NCBI GenBank assembly: GCA_036389255.1
Contig: DASVQI010000009.1
Location: forward strand, 13,664 to 77,663
Length of the DNA: 64,000 nucleotides
Reading direction: 5' to 3'
DNA from: JACVRN01 sp036389255
GTDB taxonomy: Bacteria > Acidobacteriota > Blastocatellia > Pyrinomonadales > Pyrinomonadaceae
Notes under the pieces: model-generated
What the model saw: only the letters and a program-made list of their open reading frames with translations
Databases searched by the model: none
Told to the model about the DNA's origin: nothing
Part shown: in pieces, positions 1-7,037 of the stretch
Position numbering within the stretch: position 1 is the stretch's first letter
Layout of the letters: each line of letters opens with the position of its first letter
Made by a program: the position numbers and the translations under genes

Positions 1-377
1 GCTTCAAAGTAATCTACACGCAGCCGCACTGCTTGCTGGTAAACCTTCAGAGCCTCCTCGTAGCGGTGCAACTGGTAATAGGCTTCGCCAAGGTAGTACT
101 GAGCCTCCGGCCACGTTGGCTTGCGCCTCACGGCTTCAAGAAACAGATCCAGCGCCTGCTTGTACTGCTCGCCCTCTAAAAGCTTCTTCCCTCGCTCCAG
201 AAGCCTCTCAAGCTCGTCCTGCTGGACTGCCGCGCCCGCAGCCGCCGGCTTAGCCGCGCTGCCGTTGTAAGCCTTTGTAGAGACATGCGCGCCCACGGCT
301 TCTGCACGAGCAAAGGCGGGCGTCACAAAGCCAGCCAGAAGAAGCAAAGCCAGCCGGATGAGTCTCATTTTCTTCAT
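1..377 (-). CDS. TPR-repeat secreted/periplasmic protein (C-terminus beyond window)
   Basis: The gene runs off the left edge, so only about 125 N-terminal residues are visible. It starts with ATG at 377, preceded by a GGAG Shine-Dalgarno about 6 nt upstream. The first 24 or so residues form a signal peptide (MKKMRLIRLALLLLAGF, then an AFARA cleavage-like site). After an Ala-rich linker come TPR helices (EQYKQALDLFLEAVRRKP, then YYLGEAYYQLHRYEEALKVY), so at least two tetratricopeptide repeats are present. TPR proteins of this type are exported scaffolds for protein-protein contacts. Nothing visible tells which partner it binds, and an enzymatic domain could lie in the missing part. The codon style is GC-rich like the rest of the core genome. 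Confidence 0.75.
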   Translation of the reverse strand, partial: MKKMRLIRLALLLLAGFVTPAFARAEAVGAHVSTKAYNGSAAKPAAAGAAVQQDELERLLERGKKLLEGEQYKQALDLFLEAVRRKPTWPEAQYYLGEAYYQLHRYEEALKVYQQAVRLRVDYFE

Positions 378-704
378 CGTCTCTCCTTCAAACGCCGCGC
401 TTAGCGGACAAGCCTTCCAAGCAGGCGGCGTATCTTCTCTTGGAAGCCACTCTAAAGAATGAACCCGTGGCCGCTTTCTTGCGGGAAGTTCCCGGCTTTC
501 GAGCGCCCACGCCCTGAGCCAGCCGACCGCGCTCGTAAAAGACGCCCGCGCTTTTTCCCTTTTGCTTGCCGCAGAGAGAGCGCGCGCCTGAGAATCAAAG
601 CCCTCCGCCTCCTTATAATGATAGCAGAAGACGAAGCGCATTAAGAGAAGCTTTCGAAGATTACGCGTGAATTCCCGAATCACAAATCTCAAAAGCGTGT
701 GCGG
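378..704. other. Gene-free stretch between TPR gene and tRNA-Glu promoter
   Basis: About 330 bases without a convincing gene. A 61-residue frame opens at 459 on the plus strand but has no Shine-Dalgarno and a biased composition, so I do not call it. The stretch must contain the promoter of the minus-strand TPR gene, but I could not pick a clear -35/-10 pair. Confidence 0.5.
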
Positions 705-733
705 TTGACACTTAAAAAGATGTACGCTACTTT
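705..733 (+). promoter_or_regulatory. Sigma-70 promoter of tRNA-Glu
   Basis: A perfect TTGACA (705-710) is followed after 17 nt by TACTTT (728-733). This lies 23 nt upstream of the first base of the tRNA, the expected spacing for direct transcription of the tRNA precursor. Confidence 0.75.
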
Positions 734-755
734 AAAAAAGCACCTAACCATTTGC

Positions 756-831
<76 letters not shown>

Positions 832-849
832 AATATGTTCAATGAGATA

Positions 850-874
850 CAGTCGCCCAAATGGCGGCTGTTTT
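850..874 (+). terminator. Rho-independent terminator of tRNA-Glu
   Basis: Stem CAGTCGCC (850-857) pairs with GGCGGCTG (863-870, one G-T wobble) around a 5-nt loop and is followed directly by TTTT. It lies 19 nt after the tRNA CCA end. Confidence 0.65.
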
Positions 875-988
875 CATTTACGGACACATTCAAAGCTCTG
901 TTGCCGTGTTGGGTTAATGTAATGAGCCGCCTCTGTAGTAGAAGCGGCTCGGCAACCGGGCGCGGCATGAAGTACCCGATTTAATCGC

Positions 989-1044
989 AGCAAACAATCA
1001 TGAAAGCCATTCAAGCCGCGCGCCGGCTGAATGAGTTGTTAGGC
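989..1044 (-). repeat. attC-like integron recombination site (3' of cassette gene)
   Basis: Read on the minus strand it has the order of an attC site: an R'' box GCCTAAC, an L''-like arm CATTCAGCCG, a complementary L' arm CGGCTTGAATGG, then an R'-like box GTTTGCT. The stop codon TAA of the cassette gene is inside the R'' box, a typical arrangement in gene cassettes. The R' box matches the GTTRRRY consensus poorly, so the site may be degenerate. A 17-nt stretch (1028-1044) is repeated exactly at 1722-1738, at the second site. Confidence 0.65.
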
Positions 1045-1599
1045 GTCCTCAACTCGCCAGAAATTCGGGTAATGAGTTACGAAGCCCACATCATCCAATT
1101 CCAACTCGGCAACAAAGCGGCCTCCAGCGCTCTCATACCGATACGTAGAAGTTTCAATTCGGCGGTAAATCTGGTCGAGAGGCTCAAACTTGAAACTCGG
1201 AAACCTGAGCCAGGCAGCACGCACGTTTGCCTCCTGCCCAACAGCAAGATTCAAGCGCCGAATCGGGAGCAGATTAGTCAACGGGCTGAAGTTAAGGTCA
1301 AGGTCTATGCAATCTGCCACTTGGTTACACTCCTCCCCGTTGAGCCGCCACCGGCGGGCAGGGTCAACTGAAATATCAACACCGACCGTCTCATCTCCCA
1401 CCCAGCCCACAATCTTTCCCGATACTGTTTGCCAGTGGGAATCACATTTCAGCAGGTAATCAAGGCGGCATGGTTGACGGTCATGTACGAACACTGCTGT
1501 TCCAGCCAGATGCCAGACGGAGTCTAGGAGAAACAGTCGAGCTGACTCATGTCCTGGCCTATCTAGTCTGCGCCAAATGATAGTTCGTTCTGTAACCAT
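1039..1599 (-). CDS. Putative glycolipid-binding domain protein (integron gene cassette)
   Basis: The 186-residue protein matches, from recognition of its motifs, the putative glycolipid-binding family (PF06475). Visible signatures are IIWRRLDRPGHESARL near the N-terminus, a central CRLDYLLKCDSHWQT, CIDLDLNFSPLTNLLPIRRL, and GFVTHYPNFWR at the end. The biochemical role of the family is not firmly established and the name comes from a structural prediction. I chose the ATG at 1599 because GGGAAGTGAG lies just upstream and the family begins close to this point; a GTG 13 codons upstream is also in frame. The gene is flanked by two attC-like sites, its stop lies within the downstream site, and no promoter is obvious, all of which fits a mobile gene cassette. 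Confidence 0.85.
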   Translation of the reverse strand: MVTERTIIWRRLDRPGHESARLFLLDSVWHLAGTAVFVHDRQPCRLDYLLKCDSHWQTVSGKIVGWVGDETVGVDISVDPARRWRLNGEECNQVADCIDLDLNFSPLTNLLPIRRLNLAVGQEANVRAAWLRFPSFKFEPLDQIYRRIETSTYRYESAGGRFVAELELDDVGFVTHYPNFWRVEDA

Positions 1600-1666
1600 C
1601 TCACTTCCCAATCTCGCGCCAAGGATTTGCACGGACACCCAACGCCCGAATTAACGCCGGGGAAGA

Positions 1667-1738
1667 ATCAAACCAAGCCTTCAAGCCCTGCGGATGAGAT
1701 ACATGCTATTTCCGCTCGCTTTGAATGAGTTGTTAGGC
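1667..1738 (-). repeat. attC-like integron recombination site (5' of cassette gene)
   Basis: On the minus strand it reads GCCTAAC (R''), CATTCAAAGC (L''), a variable spacer, GGGCTTGAAGG (L') and GTTTGAT (R', 6 of 7 to GTTRRRY). It is 72 nt long, within the normal attC range, and shares 17 exact bases with the site at 989-1044. It would be the end of a preceding cassette or of an integration platform that is no longer present. Confidence 0.6.
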
Positions 1739-1740
1739 CG

Positions 1741-1792
1741 ACGCCGGACTTTCACGACGGCGACACGGGCTCGATTCCCGCACGGGACGCCA
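1741..1792 (+). pseudogene. Decayed 3' half of a tRNA-Glu gene
   Basis: This segment aligns with positions 780-831 of the intact tRNA-Glu, covering the anticodon loop, variable region, T-arm, acceptor 3' strand and CCA. It has scattered changes and no 5' half. The first T-stem pair is broken and the anticodon stem is altered, so it is not a functional tRNA. It begins 3 nt after the attC-like site, which suggests it marks the far boundary of an element once inserted at the tRNA. Confidence 0.7.
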
Positions 1793-1913
1793 CTTTCCTT
1801 TCAACAGTCTATCGGTATGGTAATGCGTTGATTTTTAATCGGGTAATGTCCCACCCTCACGTCGTTACGAACAAGAGATTTAGACTTGTACTTTACCAAT
1901 TCAGCAAAACGCA

Positions 1914-3386
1914 TTACTGATCTTTGGCAACATCTGTAAAGTCAACTGCCGTAATTTCAAACCATGGCTTAATGGTCGGGGCTTTTACTTGTGTAATTAC
2001 TTTTTGCTCCTTAAGGCGGGTTATCAGGGATGATGCTACTTGACTCAGTTCCTTTCCATCCAGTTGCTTTCCGAGGATGAGCGACAAGTGTCGTGGGACA
2101 TCCTTTTTTGCTAAAACATGGGTGAACTCTGACAGTTGAAATTTAGGAGGCGTGCGGGAAGATATTTTCTCGTTGTCGCACAGGCGCGAGAACATCAACT
2201 CTAATCCTTCATCGCTGGAAACAAATTCTACCCATCTCTGATCTGACCTCTCCCTAAGCCATGTGACAACGAACGCGCAGCAGGCTAGGATTGTGACCAC
2301 CATTAAGGTCAAAAGGATTCGCCTATCGGCTGTCTCCAATACTCGCTTTTTGGCTTTCGGCAACTGTTCACGAAGTTCGGAAATACTCTGGTTTGCAGCT
2401 CGGGCTTCGCGCAGAACAGGCGCAAGCACAAAGTAGAGATCTCTAAGCTCCTCCTCACTAAGCTCAGATAAATTAAATGTCGTATCAGATTGGGGTGCCG
2501 TATTAGGCCGGGGGCTGCTTTGACCTCTTATAATAGGCTCTACTCTTCTCTTGTCAATCTCAGAGCTTAAGGCCTTTACACCTGCGGATACTGACTTCTC
2601 AAGCTGGGTGTTCATTTTTTCTAAAGATTTGAAAAGCTCGGCCTCATCCGACGAATACAAATCTACATCCGAAATGGCCGTATTCTGTTCTAACCAAGAT
2701 ATGGTCAGCTGTTTATTGCTAAGCAGGATTACGTCCGGCCAATCATCTATGTTGACGAGTCTCATTCGCCGCATCTTGCGAAAAGCACCGTAATCGAAGG
2801 ACGGCGAAATATTATAAGCCACACGGCTAAGATCATTCGAGAACAGGGCATATGCTTCATTCATCTTTATACGCCCTCCCTCACGATTGATTGCGTTGAT
2901 GATTCTTACCTTATCTTCGTTAGCGAAAATATTGACCGCTAAACGATAGAACGGGCTGTTTTTGAAATTCCCCAAGAAGGAAAACAAGGTGAAGCATAAA
3001 GCGGCGATTAATGCCGAGGTAATCTTTGGCAACGCATATTTCCGCCTGAGTCCGCGCCGGAATTGCTCCTGTGCCGGTTGTTGAGAAGGTTGCTCTTTAA
3101 CCTGAGCCAGTGCCTGTGCTTTAGCGATAGCTTCAATCATGCTGGTTACATGTTGAATAGGCACCATCTGCATGGAGGCGGATATCTCGCGGTCAAAAAG
3201 GTCACGAAGTTTCAGAGCGCGGGCGAGTTTTTCCTTCTGTGCTTCGTCAACAAAAACGCCCCCGCTTTTGTCGGGATGCAGAGAGGCGATGAGGGCTATG
3301 ATAGCCTCGCGCGTGTTGTCGGGGTTATTCGGATCTGCTTGCAGATTAAGCTCTGTGAGAAGTTCTTTAATTTCTTCTGAGTACAT
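1914..3386 (-). CDS. Unrecognised two-TM protein with J-domain-like N-terminus
   Basis: The protein is 490 residues and I do not recognise the whole. Residues 1-70 resemble a J domain: a helix ending in IASLHPDKSGG with the HPD tripeptide at 37-39, followed by a charged helix (KEKLARALKLRDLFD). J domains recruit and stimulate Hsp70/DnaK. A Gln-rich linker (95-110) leads to a hydrophobic segment at about 121-141 and a second at about 357-376, so the 215-residue middle part is on one side of the membrane and both ends on the other. No catalytic motif is visible. The ATG start at 3386 has only a weak Shine-Dalgarno. It is less GC-rich than the core genes and adjoins the tRNA and cassette region, suggesting acquired DNA. 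The J-domain reading rests on the HPD and helix pattern only. Confidence 0.7.
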   Translation of the reverse strand: MYSEEIKELLTELNLQADPNNPDNTREAIIALIASLHPDKSGGVFVDEAQKEKLARALKLRDLFDREISASMQMVPIQHVTSMIEAIAKAQALAQVKEQPSQQPAQEQFRRGLRRKYALPKITSALIAALCFTLFSFLGNFKNSPFYRLAVNIFANEDKVRIINAINREGGRIKMNEAYALFSNDLSRVAYNISPSFDYGAFRKMRRMRLVNIDDWPDVILLSNKQLTISWLEQNTAISDVDLYSSDEAELFKSLEKMNTQLEKSVSAGVKALSSEIDKRRVEPIIRGQSSPRPNTAPQSDTTFNLSELSEEELRDLYFVLAPVLREARAANQSISELREQLPKAKKRVLETADRRILLTLMVVTILACCAFVVTWLRERSDQRWVEFVSSDEGLELMFSRLCDNEKISSRTPPKFQLSEFTHVLAKKDVPRHLSLILGKQLDGKELSQVASSLITRLKEQKVITQVKAPTIKPWFEITAVDFTDVAKDQ

Positions 3387-3579
3387 AGAGTTTTATATAA
3401 GGTCGTGCTGGCGATGAGCCTCATACTCTCTACGGCGTGTGCCGTGTAAGGCAGCCAGGAGGAAAGTAATTCCAGTGTTAGAGGGATGTCAATGTTTTTG
3501 ACGGCTTAAACTTTGCAGTGATTAATATTTAAGCAACAGCAGCTTTTTTCCGGGCATCAATTACGAGTAAGGGTGTTCG

Positions 3580-3601
3580 GGCCAGCCTCTACTGGCTGGC
3601 C
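3580..3601 (+). terminator. Hairpin upstream of TPR/curli-like gene
   Basis: Perfect 8-bp stem GGCCAGCC (3580-3587) and GGCTGGCC (3594-3601) with a 6-nt loop, followed by a loose T-containing stretch. It could terminate readthrough entering from upstream. The T-run is poor, so it may have another role. Confidence 0.4.
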
Positions 3602-3611
3602 TTATCTCTGT

Positions 3612-3640
3612 TTGACATAGCTTCGGAGGGCTATTAGGGT
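3612..3640 (+). promoter_or_regulatory. Possible sigma-70 promoter of TPR gene
   Basis: TTGACA at 3612-3617 is followed at 17 nt by TAGGGT (3635-3640), a weak -10. It lies about 60 nt upstream of the chosen ATG at 3698. Alternative -10 hexamers (TATTAG, TACTAG) have poor spacing. Confidence 0.4.
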
Positions 3641-3697
3641 ACTAGGTTGTCGCTTATGCTCGGGCGTGATTTGTTCAGCTTATTAAGGACAGGATTT

Positions 3698-5449
3698 ATG
3701 TTAAGACGTAGCTCAATCGCTTATACGGTCGCGGCGCTTCTGGCTCTGGCGGCGCTTTTCCCTGCATATCAGCCGGAGGCTCAGGCGCAGGCTCGCGCCA
3801 GCAACGATGTGGTGCTGGTGCTGCCGTTTGAGAATACCACTAACCACGCGCAGTTCAACTGGGTGGGCGAGAGCTTTGCAGATTCGCTCGCGGAGCTTTT
3901 GAACGTGCCGGGACTTGTAGTTGTCTCAAGCGACGAGCGCGAGCTTGCTTATCAGAAGCTCAGGCTGCCACTGACGACGCTGCCTTCGAGAGCGACCGCT
4001 ATTAAGCTGGCGCGCGAGGCCAAAGCGACCATGGTCGTGCTTGGCACTTACAGTATCAAGCCCGGACAGGGAGAGACGCCCGCTTCGCTCACTGGGACGG
4101 CACGTGTCATAAAGGTGAACGAAGGGCGCGTGATGGGCGAAACCATGCCGGGCGGCGTCTGGGCCACACGCGAGTTCGACTTTGGCGGGGCGCTGACAAA
4201 GTTGCAGGAGATGCAGGGGCGGCTGGCCTATCAGGTTCTGTACCAGCGCGACAAAGCGCTTCCCTTCTCGCAGAATCAGTTCGTGCAGCAGGCCACAAAG
4301 ATTCCGCCCAAGGCTTTCGAGGCTTACATAAAGGGCGTGCAGACGGATGACGAGGAAACGCGCGCCAACTATTTGAAGAACGCCATAAAGCTTTACGCTG
4401 ACGCCAACGCTGGAGCCATCTACCCGCAGGCGGCTTTCGAGCTTGGCCATCTATACCTGAAGAAGCAGGACTGGAAGGGAGCCGCAGAATATTTCTCGCG
4501 CATACAGAAGAGGGAGCCGCATTACGCTGAGTCGGCCTTCTATTCCGGGTATGCTTTCTGGCGAATGGGCGACATGACTCGCGCACTATCTTCGCTGGTT
4601 CCTCTGACGACGGACATGCCGCTCACGGCTGTTTACAACAACGCCGGGGCCATCTCCATTCAGGCGGCGCGCGACGAGAAGAAGCCTGACGAGCACAACC
4701 GTCTTCTTACACAGGGGCTGACCTTTCTTTCCCGCGCCTCGCAGTCCTCGCCCGGCGATACGATGGTGCGATTCAACTACGCTTACGGACTGTTTCTGGC
4801 CGGTAAGTACGCGGAGGCGGCAGACCAGTTGCGCCCTGTGATTGCGGGCGACCCGCGCGACGGCTACGCATATTTCCTGTTCGCCAAATCTCTTGAGCGC
4901 ACGGGCAAGACAGGCGACGCGGCTGCTGCGGACGATCAGGCTAGACGTTACCTGCAAGCCTATGCCAAGTGGCAGACGGAGTGGCAGAAGTCACAGACCG
5001 TCGCAGAGGTTCCGCTTCGCTTGCGGCAGGTCTACGACCGCGAAGGCCAGTTCACCATACGCGCAGACCAGGGAGAGGATGTGGCGAGCGGCAACACGCA
5101 AGACCTGCTGATAAAGGCGCGAGAGCTTTACAGTGCCGGGCGTGACGAAGAGGCGCTGCCGGAGCTTCGTCGCGTGCTGATGATAGAGCCCATGAATGCT
5201 GAAGCCTACCTCTTGATAGGCCGCATACATCTGAGGCGAGGCGATCAGGAGCAGGCCATCAGCGCTCTGAAGACCGCCATCTTCTGGGACTCCAAGCTGA
5301 TTGACGCTCACGTTCTGCTGGGCCGGGTCTTTCTTGAGCGCGGCGACCGGGCTATGGCCATGACCTACGCGCGCAACGCCATGCAGATAGACCCTAACAA
5401 TCAAGAGGCCATCGCGCTGCAACGACAGGTGGATACCGGCGGGAAGTAA
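3698..5449 (+). CDS. Exported TPR protein with FlgO/TolB-like N-terminal domain
   Basis: I start at ATG 3698 (AAGGA 8 nt upstream), giving 583 residues; a TTG 17 codons earlier is in frame but has no better site. A signal peptide (LRRSSIAYTVAALLALAAL, ending near AQAQA) leads to a domain of about 150 residues beginning VVLVLPFENTTNHAQFNWVG. That pattern is shared by FlgO/CsgG/TolB-like periplasmic proteins, in which a lipoprotein-type fold checks protein complexes at the outer membrane. The rest is a run of tetratricopeptide repeats, including YAEAADQLRPVIAGDPRDGY, EEALPELRRVLMIEP and RGDRAMAMTYARNAMQIDP. Likely a periplasmic scaffold. No enzyme motif is seen. Confidence 0.8.
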   Translation: MLRRSSIAYTVAALLALAALFPAYQPEAQAQARASNDVVLVLPFENTTNHAQFNWVGESFADSLAELLNVPGLVVVSSDERELAYQKLRLPLTTLPSRATAIKLAREAKATMVVLGTYSIKPGQGETPASLTGTARVIKVNEGRVMGETMPGGVWATREFDFGGALTKLQEMQGRLAYQVLYQRDKALPFSQNQFVQQATKIPPKAFEAYIKGVQTDDEETRANYLKNAIKLYADANAGAIYPQAAFELGHLYLKKQDWKGAAEYFSRIQKREPHYAESAFYSGYAFWRMGDMTRALSSLVPLTTDMPLTAVYNNAGAISIQAARDEKKPDEHNRLLTQGLTFLSRASQSSPGDTMVRFNYAYGLFLAGKYAEAADQLRPVIAGDPRDGYAYFLFAKSLERTGKTGDAAAADDQARRYLQAYAKWQTEWQKSQTVAEVPLRLRQVYDREGQFTIRADQGEDVASGNTQDLLIKARELYSAGRDEEALPELRRVLMIEPMNAEAYLLIGRIHLRRGDQEQAISALKTAIFWDSKLIDAHVLLGRVFLERGDRAMAMTYARNAMQIDPNNQEAIALQRQVDTGGK

Positions 5450-5598
5450 ATAGAGCGAGCACGCATGAGGATTGGGGGTGGCAAGTTTGATGGCTGCCCC
5501 CTATTCTTTTCTTTTTTAGCTCGCAGCTTGTGTTAAAATGCGACTCTTCCAGGGCTTCCTGCTCGCAGCAGGGTTTGCGAGCTATCCGCTTTTGTCTG

Positions 5599-5901
5599 AT
5601 GAGTACGCCAGCGCTTACGGCAATCTTTTTGACCTCAGCTCTTTTCATAGCCTTACTTGGCTTGATAGCGGCCGCATCGCGCCATAAGAAAAAGGCTCTT
5701 GGCGCACTTCATCTGGTGGGACGCCTCGCGCGCGTGGAAGCAGACCTGCAACCGGAAGGAGCCGTCATAGTCGCGGGCGAATTATGGCGAGCGCGCCTGA
5801 GTAACGAGGCCGAGCCCCTGCGGCGCGGAACCCTCGCCCGCGTGGTAGGAGCCAACGGCCATCTGCTTGAGGTCGAACCGGCGGAAAAGCCCGGCGGGTG
5901 A
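5599..5901 (+). CDS. Small NfeD-like membrane protein
   Basis: I start at ATG 5599 (MSTPALTAIF), giving 100 residues. One hydrophobic helix spans about residues 6-27 (ALTAIFLTSALFIALLGLIA). The rest matches the OB-fold soluble domain of the NfeD C-terminal family: LVGRLARVEADLQPEGAVIV, GELWRARL, then GTLARVVGANGHLLEVEP. Such short NfeD proteins sit beside stomatin-like proteins or membrane proteases in many genomes and are thought to act in membrane quality control, but no stomatin gene is next to it here. A GTG at 5530 would add 23 residues that look non-coding. No clear Shine-Dalgarno precedes the ATG. Confidence 0.65.
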   Translation: MSTPALTAIFLTSALFIALLGLIAAASRHKKKALGALHLVGRLARVEADLQPEGAVIVAGELWRARLSNEAEPLRRGTLARVVGANGHLLEVEPAEKPGG

Positions 5902-5976
5902 CAGTTGACGGCCGACAAGTTAAGAGCGCCTATCTTCCGCTCGTCACTTATCGCTTATCACTCATCACTGTTTTTG

Positions 5977-6528
5977 ATGGCTACAGAAACCACAAATCAC
6001 GCCGCGCAGTCAGAAGCAGAGACGCGCCACTCCGCGCTCGAAGAGTTGTATCGTGATGAGCGACGCCCGGCTCTGCTTCTACTGAGCGCCCTTGCTATAG
6101 CCGTTCTCTTCTTCGCTCTAGGCCTCATGGTCGGCAGGTGGATGAAGACCGACAACGGCTCAAGACCCGGTGCTTCTCCGGCTGCGACTCCGCAGGCCAC
6201 GCCCTCAGTCATCACTCAAGGCGCGCAGCCGGTTGCGCCTCCTTCAACCGCCAACGCCGCTCCCAGTCCATCGCGTAGCTCCGAGCGCCGCCATGCTCTG
6301 CTGATAGCCACCTTCAACACGCCCGAAGAGGCTCAGCCGCTAATCAAGAGACTTGAGGACGCGGGCTATAAAGATGTACGCACGAGCACTCCTCGCGCCA
6401 GCGAGCGCCAGCCCAAATTCTCCATCTTAGTAGGCCACTACACACGCGACGAAGCAGAGCAACTGGCCACACGCATGCGCGCCACGGGCGACCCACGCCT
6501 GCGCTATGCCCGCGTCATTGAAGAGTAA
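5977..6528 (+). CDS. SPOR-domain membrane protein
   Basis: A 183-residue bitopic protein read from ATG 5977. A charged cytoplasmic segment is followed by one TM helix (PALLLLSALAIAVLFFALGL) and a Pro/Ala/Ser-rich periplasmic linker. The C-terminal domain (HALLIATFNTPEEAQPLIKR to RYARVIEE, about 75 residues) has the SPOR pattern with repeated beta-alpha units. SPOR domains bind denuded peptidoglycan glycan strands at the division septum, so a role in cell division or septal wall metabolism is likely. The region just upstream (5896-5971) contains a degenerate inverted repeat made of GTGAC-like units, so the in-frame extension back to 5905 is not believable. Confidence 0.75.
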   Translation: MATETTNHAAQSEAETRHSALEELYRDERRPALLLLSALAIAVLFFALGLMVGRWMKTDNGSRPGASPAATPQATPSVITQGAQPVAPPSTANAAPSPSRSSERRHALLIATFNTPEEAQPLIKRLEDAGYKDVRTSTPRASERQPKFSILVGHYTRDEAEQLATRMRATGDPRLRYARVIEE

Positions 6529-7037
6529 AGATGAACCACTTCTCTCTTCCCGCAGGGCGCCGAAATTTCTAATAACTGACTCTTTCCAGAAAATAGTTTT
6601 TCTGTGGCACGCGACGTGCTCTATCTATAGTCGGCAAGCACGGAGTAAGTAGTTAAAGCCGTGACCCCGCCGCCATCACTTCTCTGAGCGCTGCCTGCCG
6701 CCGCGCCAGCCGCCCGCCGAGCGATCCTTCAGTCGAACCAACCTTCTTGTGAACCCGGTCAGAAATGGCCGGGTTCTCCCACTTTTAGGCCAACCTTTAT
6801 AAAATCCAATCAATTAAAGCTTTCTTCGCGCTCTTACTGTCTCAGCCCCTTCGTCTCCGTGTGAGAGGTGCGAAATACGGCAAGTGACAAATTTCGTCGC
6901 TTCGGGTGTGACGATTTCTGTCGTTTAGCGCTATAGGGTAGACGATATGGTCGGGCTAAGGTGTATTGAGCGAGCCCCTGCGAAAAAAATTTTTCGGCTG
7001 TGACTGGCCGCTCCTTCTTTGTTAAACTCGGAAGAGT
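6529..7037. other. Gene-free 0.5-kb region with terminator-like hairpin; possible small RNA
   Basis: No coding frame here looks real. A GC-rich stretch at about 6640-6780 ends in a hairpin (GAACCCGG 6751-6758 with CCGGGTTC 6768-6775) and a short T-run, which is how an independent small-RNA transcript would end. A TATCTATAG sequence near 6622 could serve as its -10 but I see no clear -35. I cannot assign it to 6S, RNase P, tmRNA or SRP from conserved motifs. Confidence 0.35.

Larger units (their letters stand above)
3387..3697. other. Intergenic region between divergent genes
   Basis: About 310 bases separating the minus-strand J-domain-like gene from the plus-strand TPR gene. It holds a strong hairpin (3580-3601) and a promoter-like pair (3612-3640), listed separately. 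No coding potential was seen. Confidence 0.6.

Noticed and set aside
459..644. Plus-strand frame of 61 codons
   Set aside because: No ribosome binding site, Arg/Pro-biased composition, no homologue recognised.
1000..1371. Plus-strand frame of 123 codons over the cassette gene
   Set aside because: Antisense to the glycolipid-binding gene, which has family motifs, a Shine-Dalgarno and attC sites in the matching orientation.
6605..6620. Sigma-54 promoter TGGCAC-N5-GTGCT
   Set aside because: The -12 element departs from TTGCA, a single match is expected by chance, and no gene starts within 400 nt downstream.
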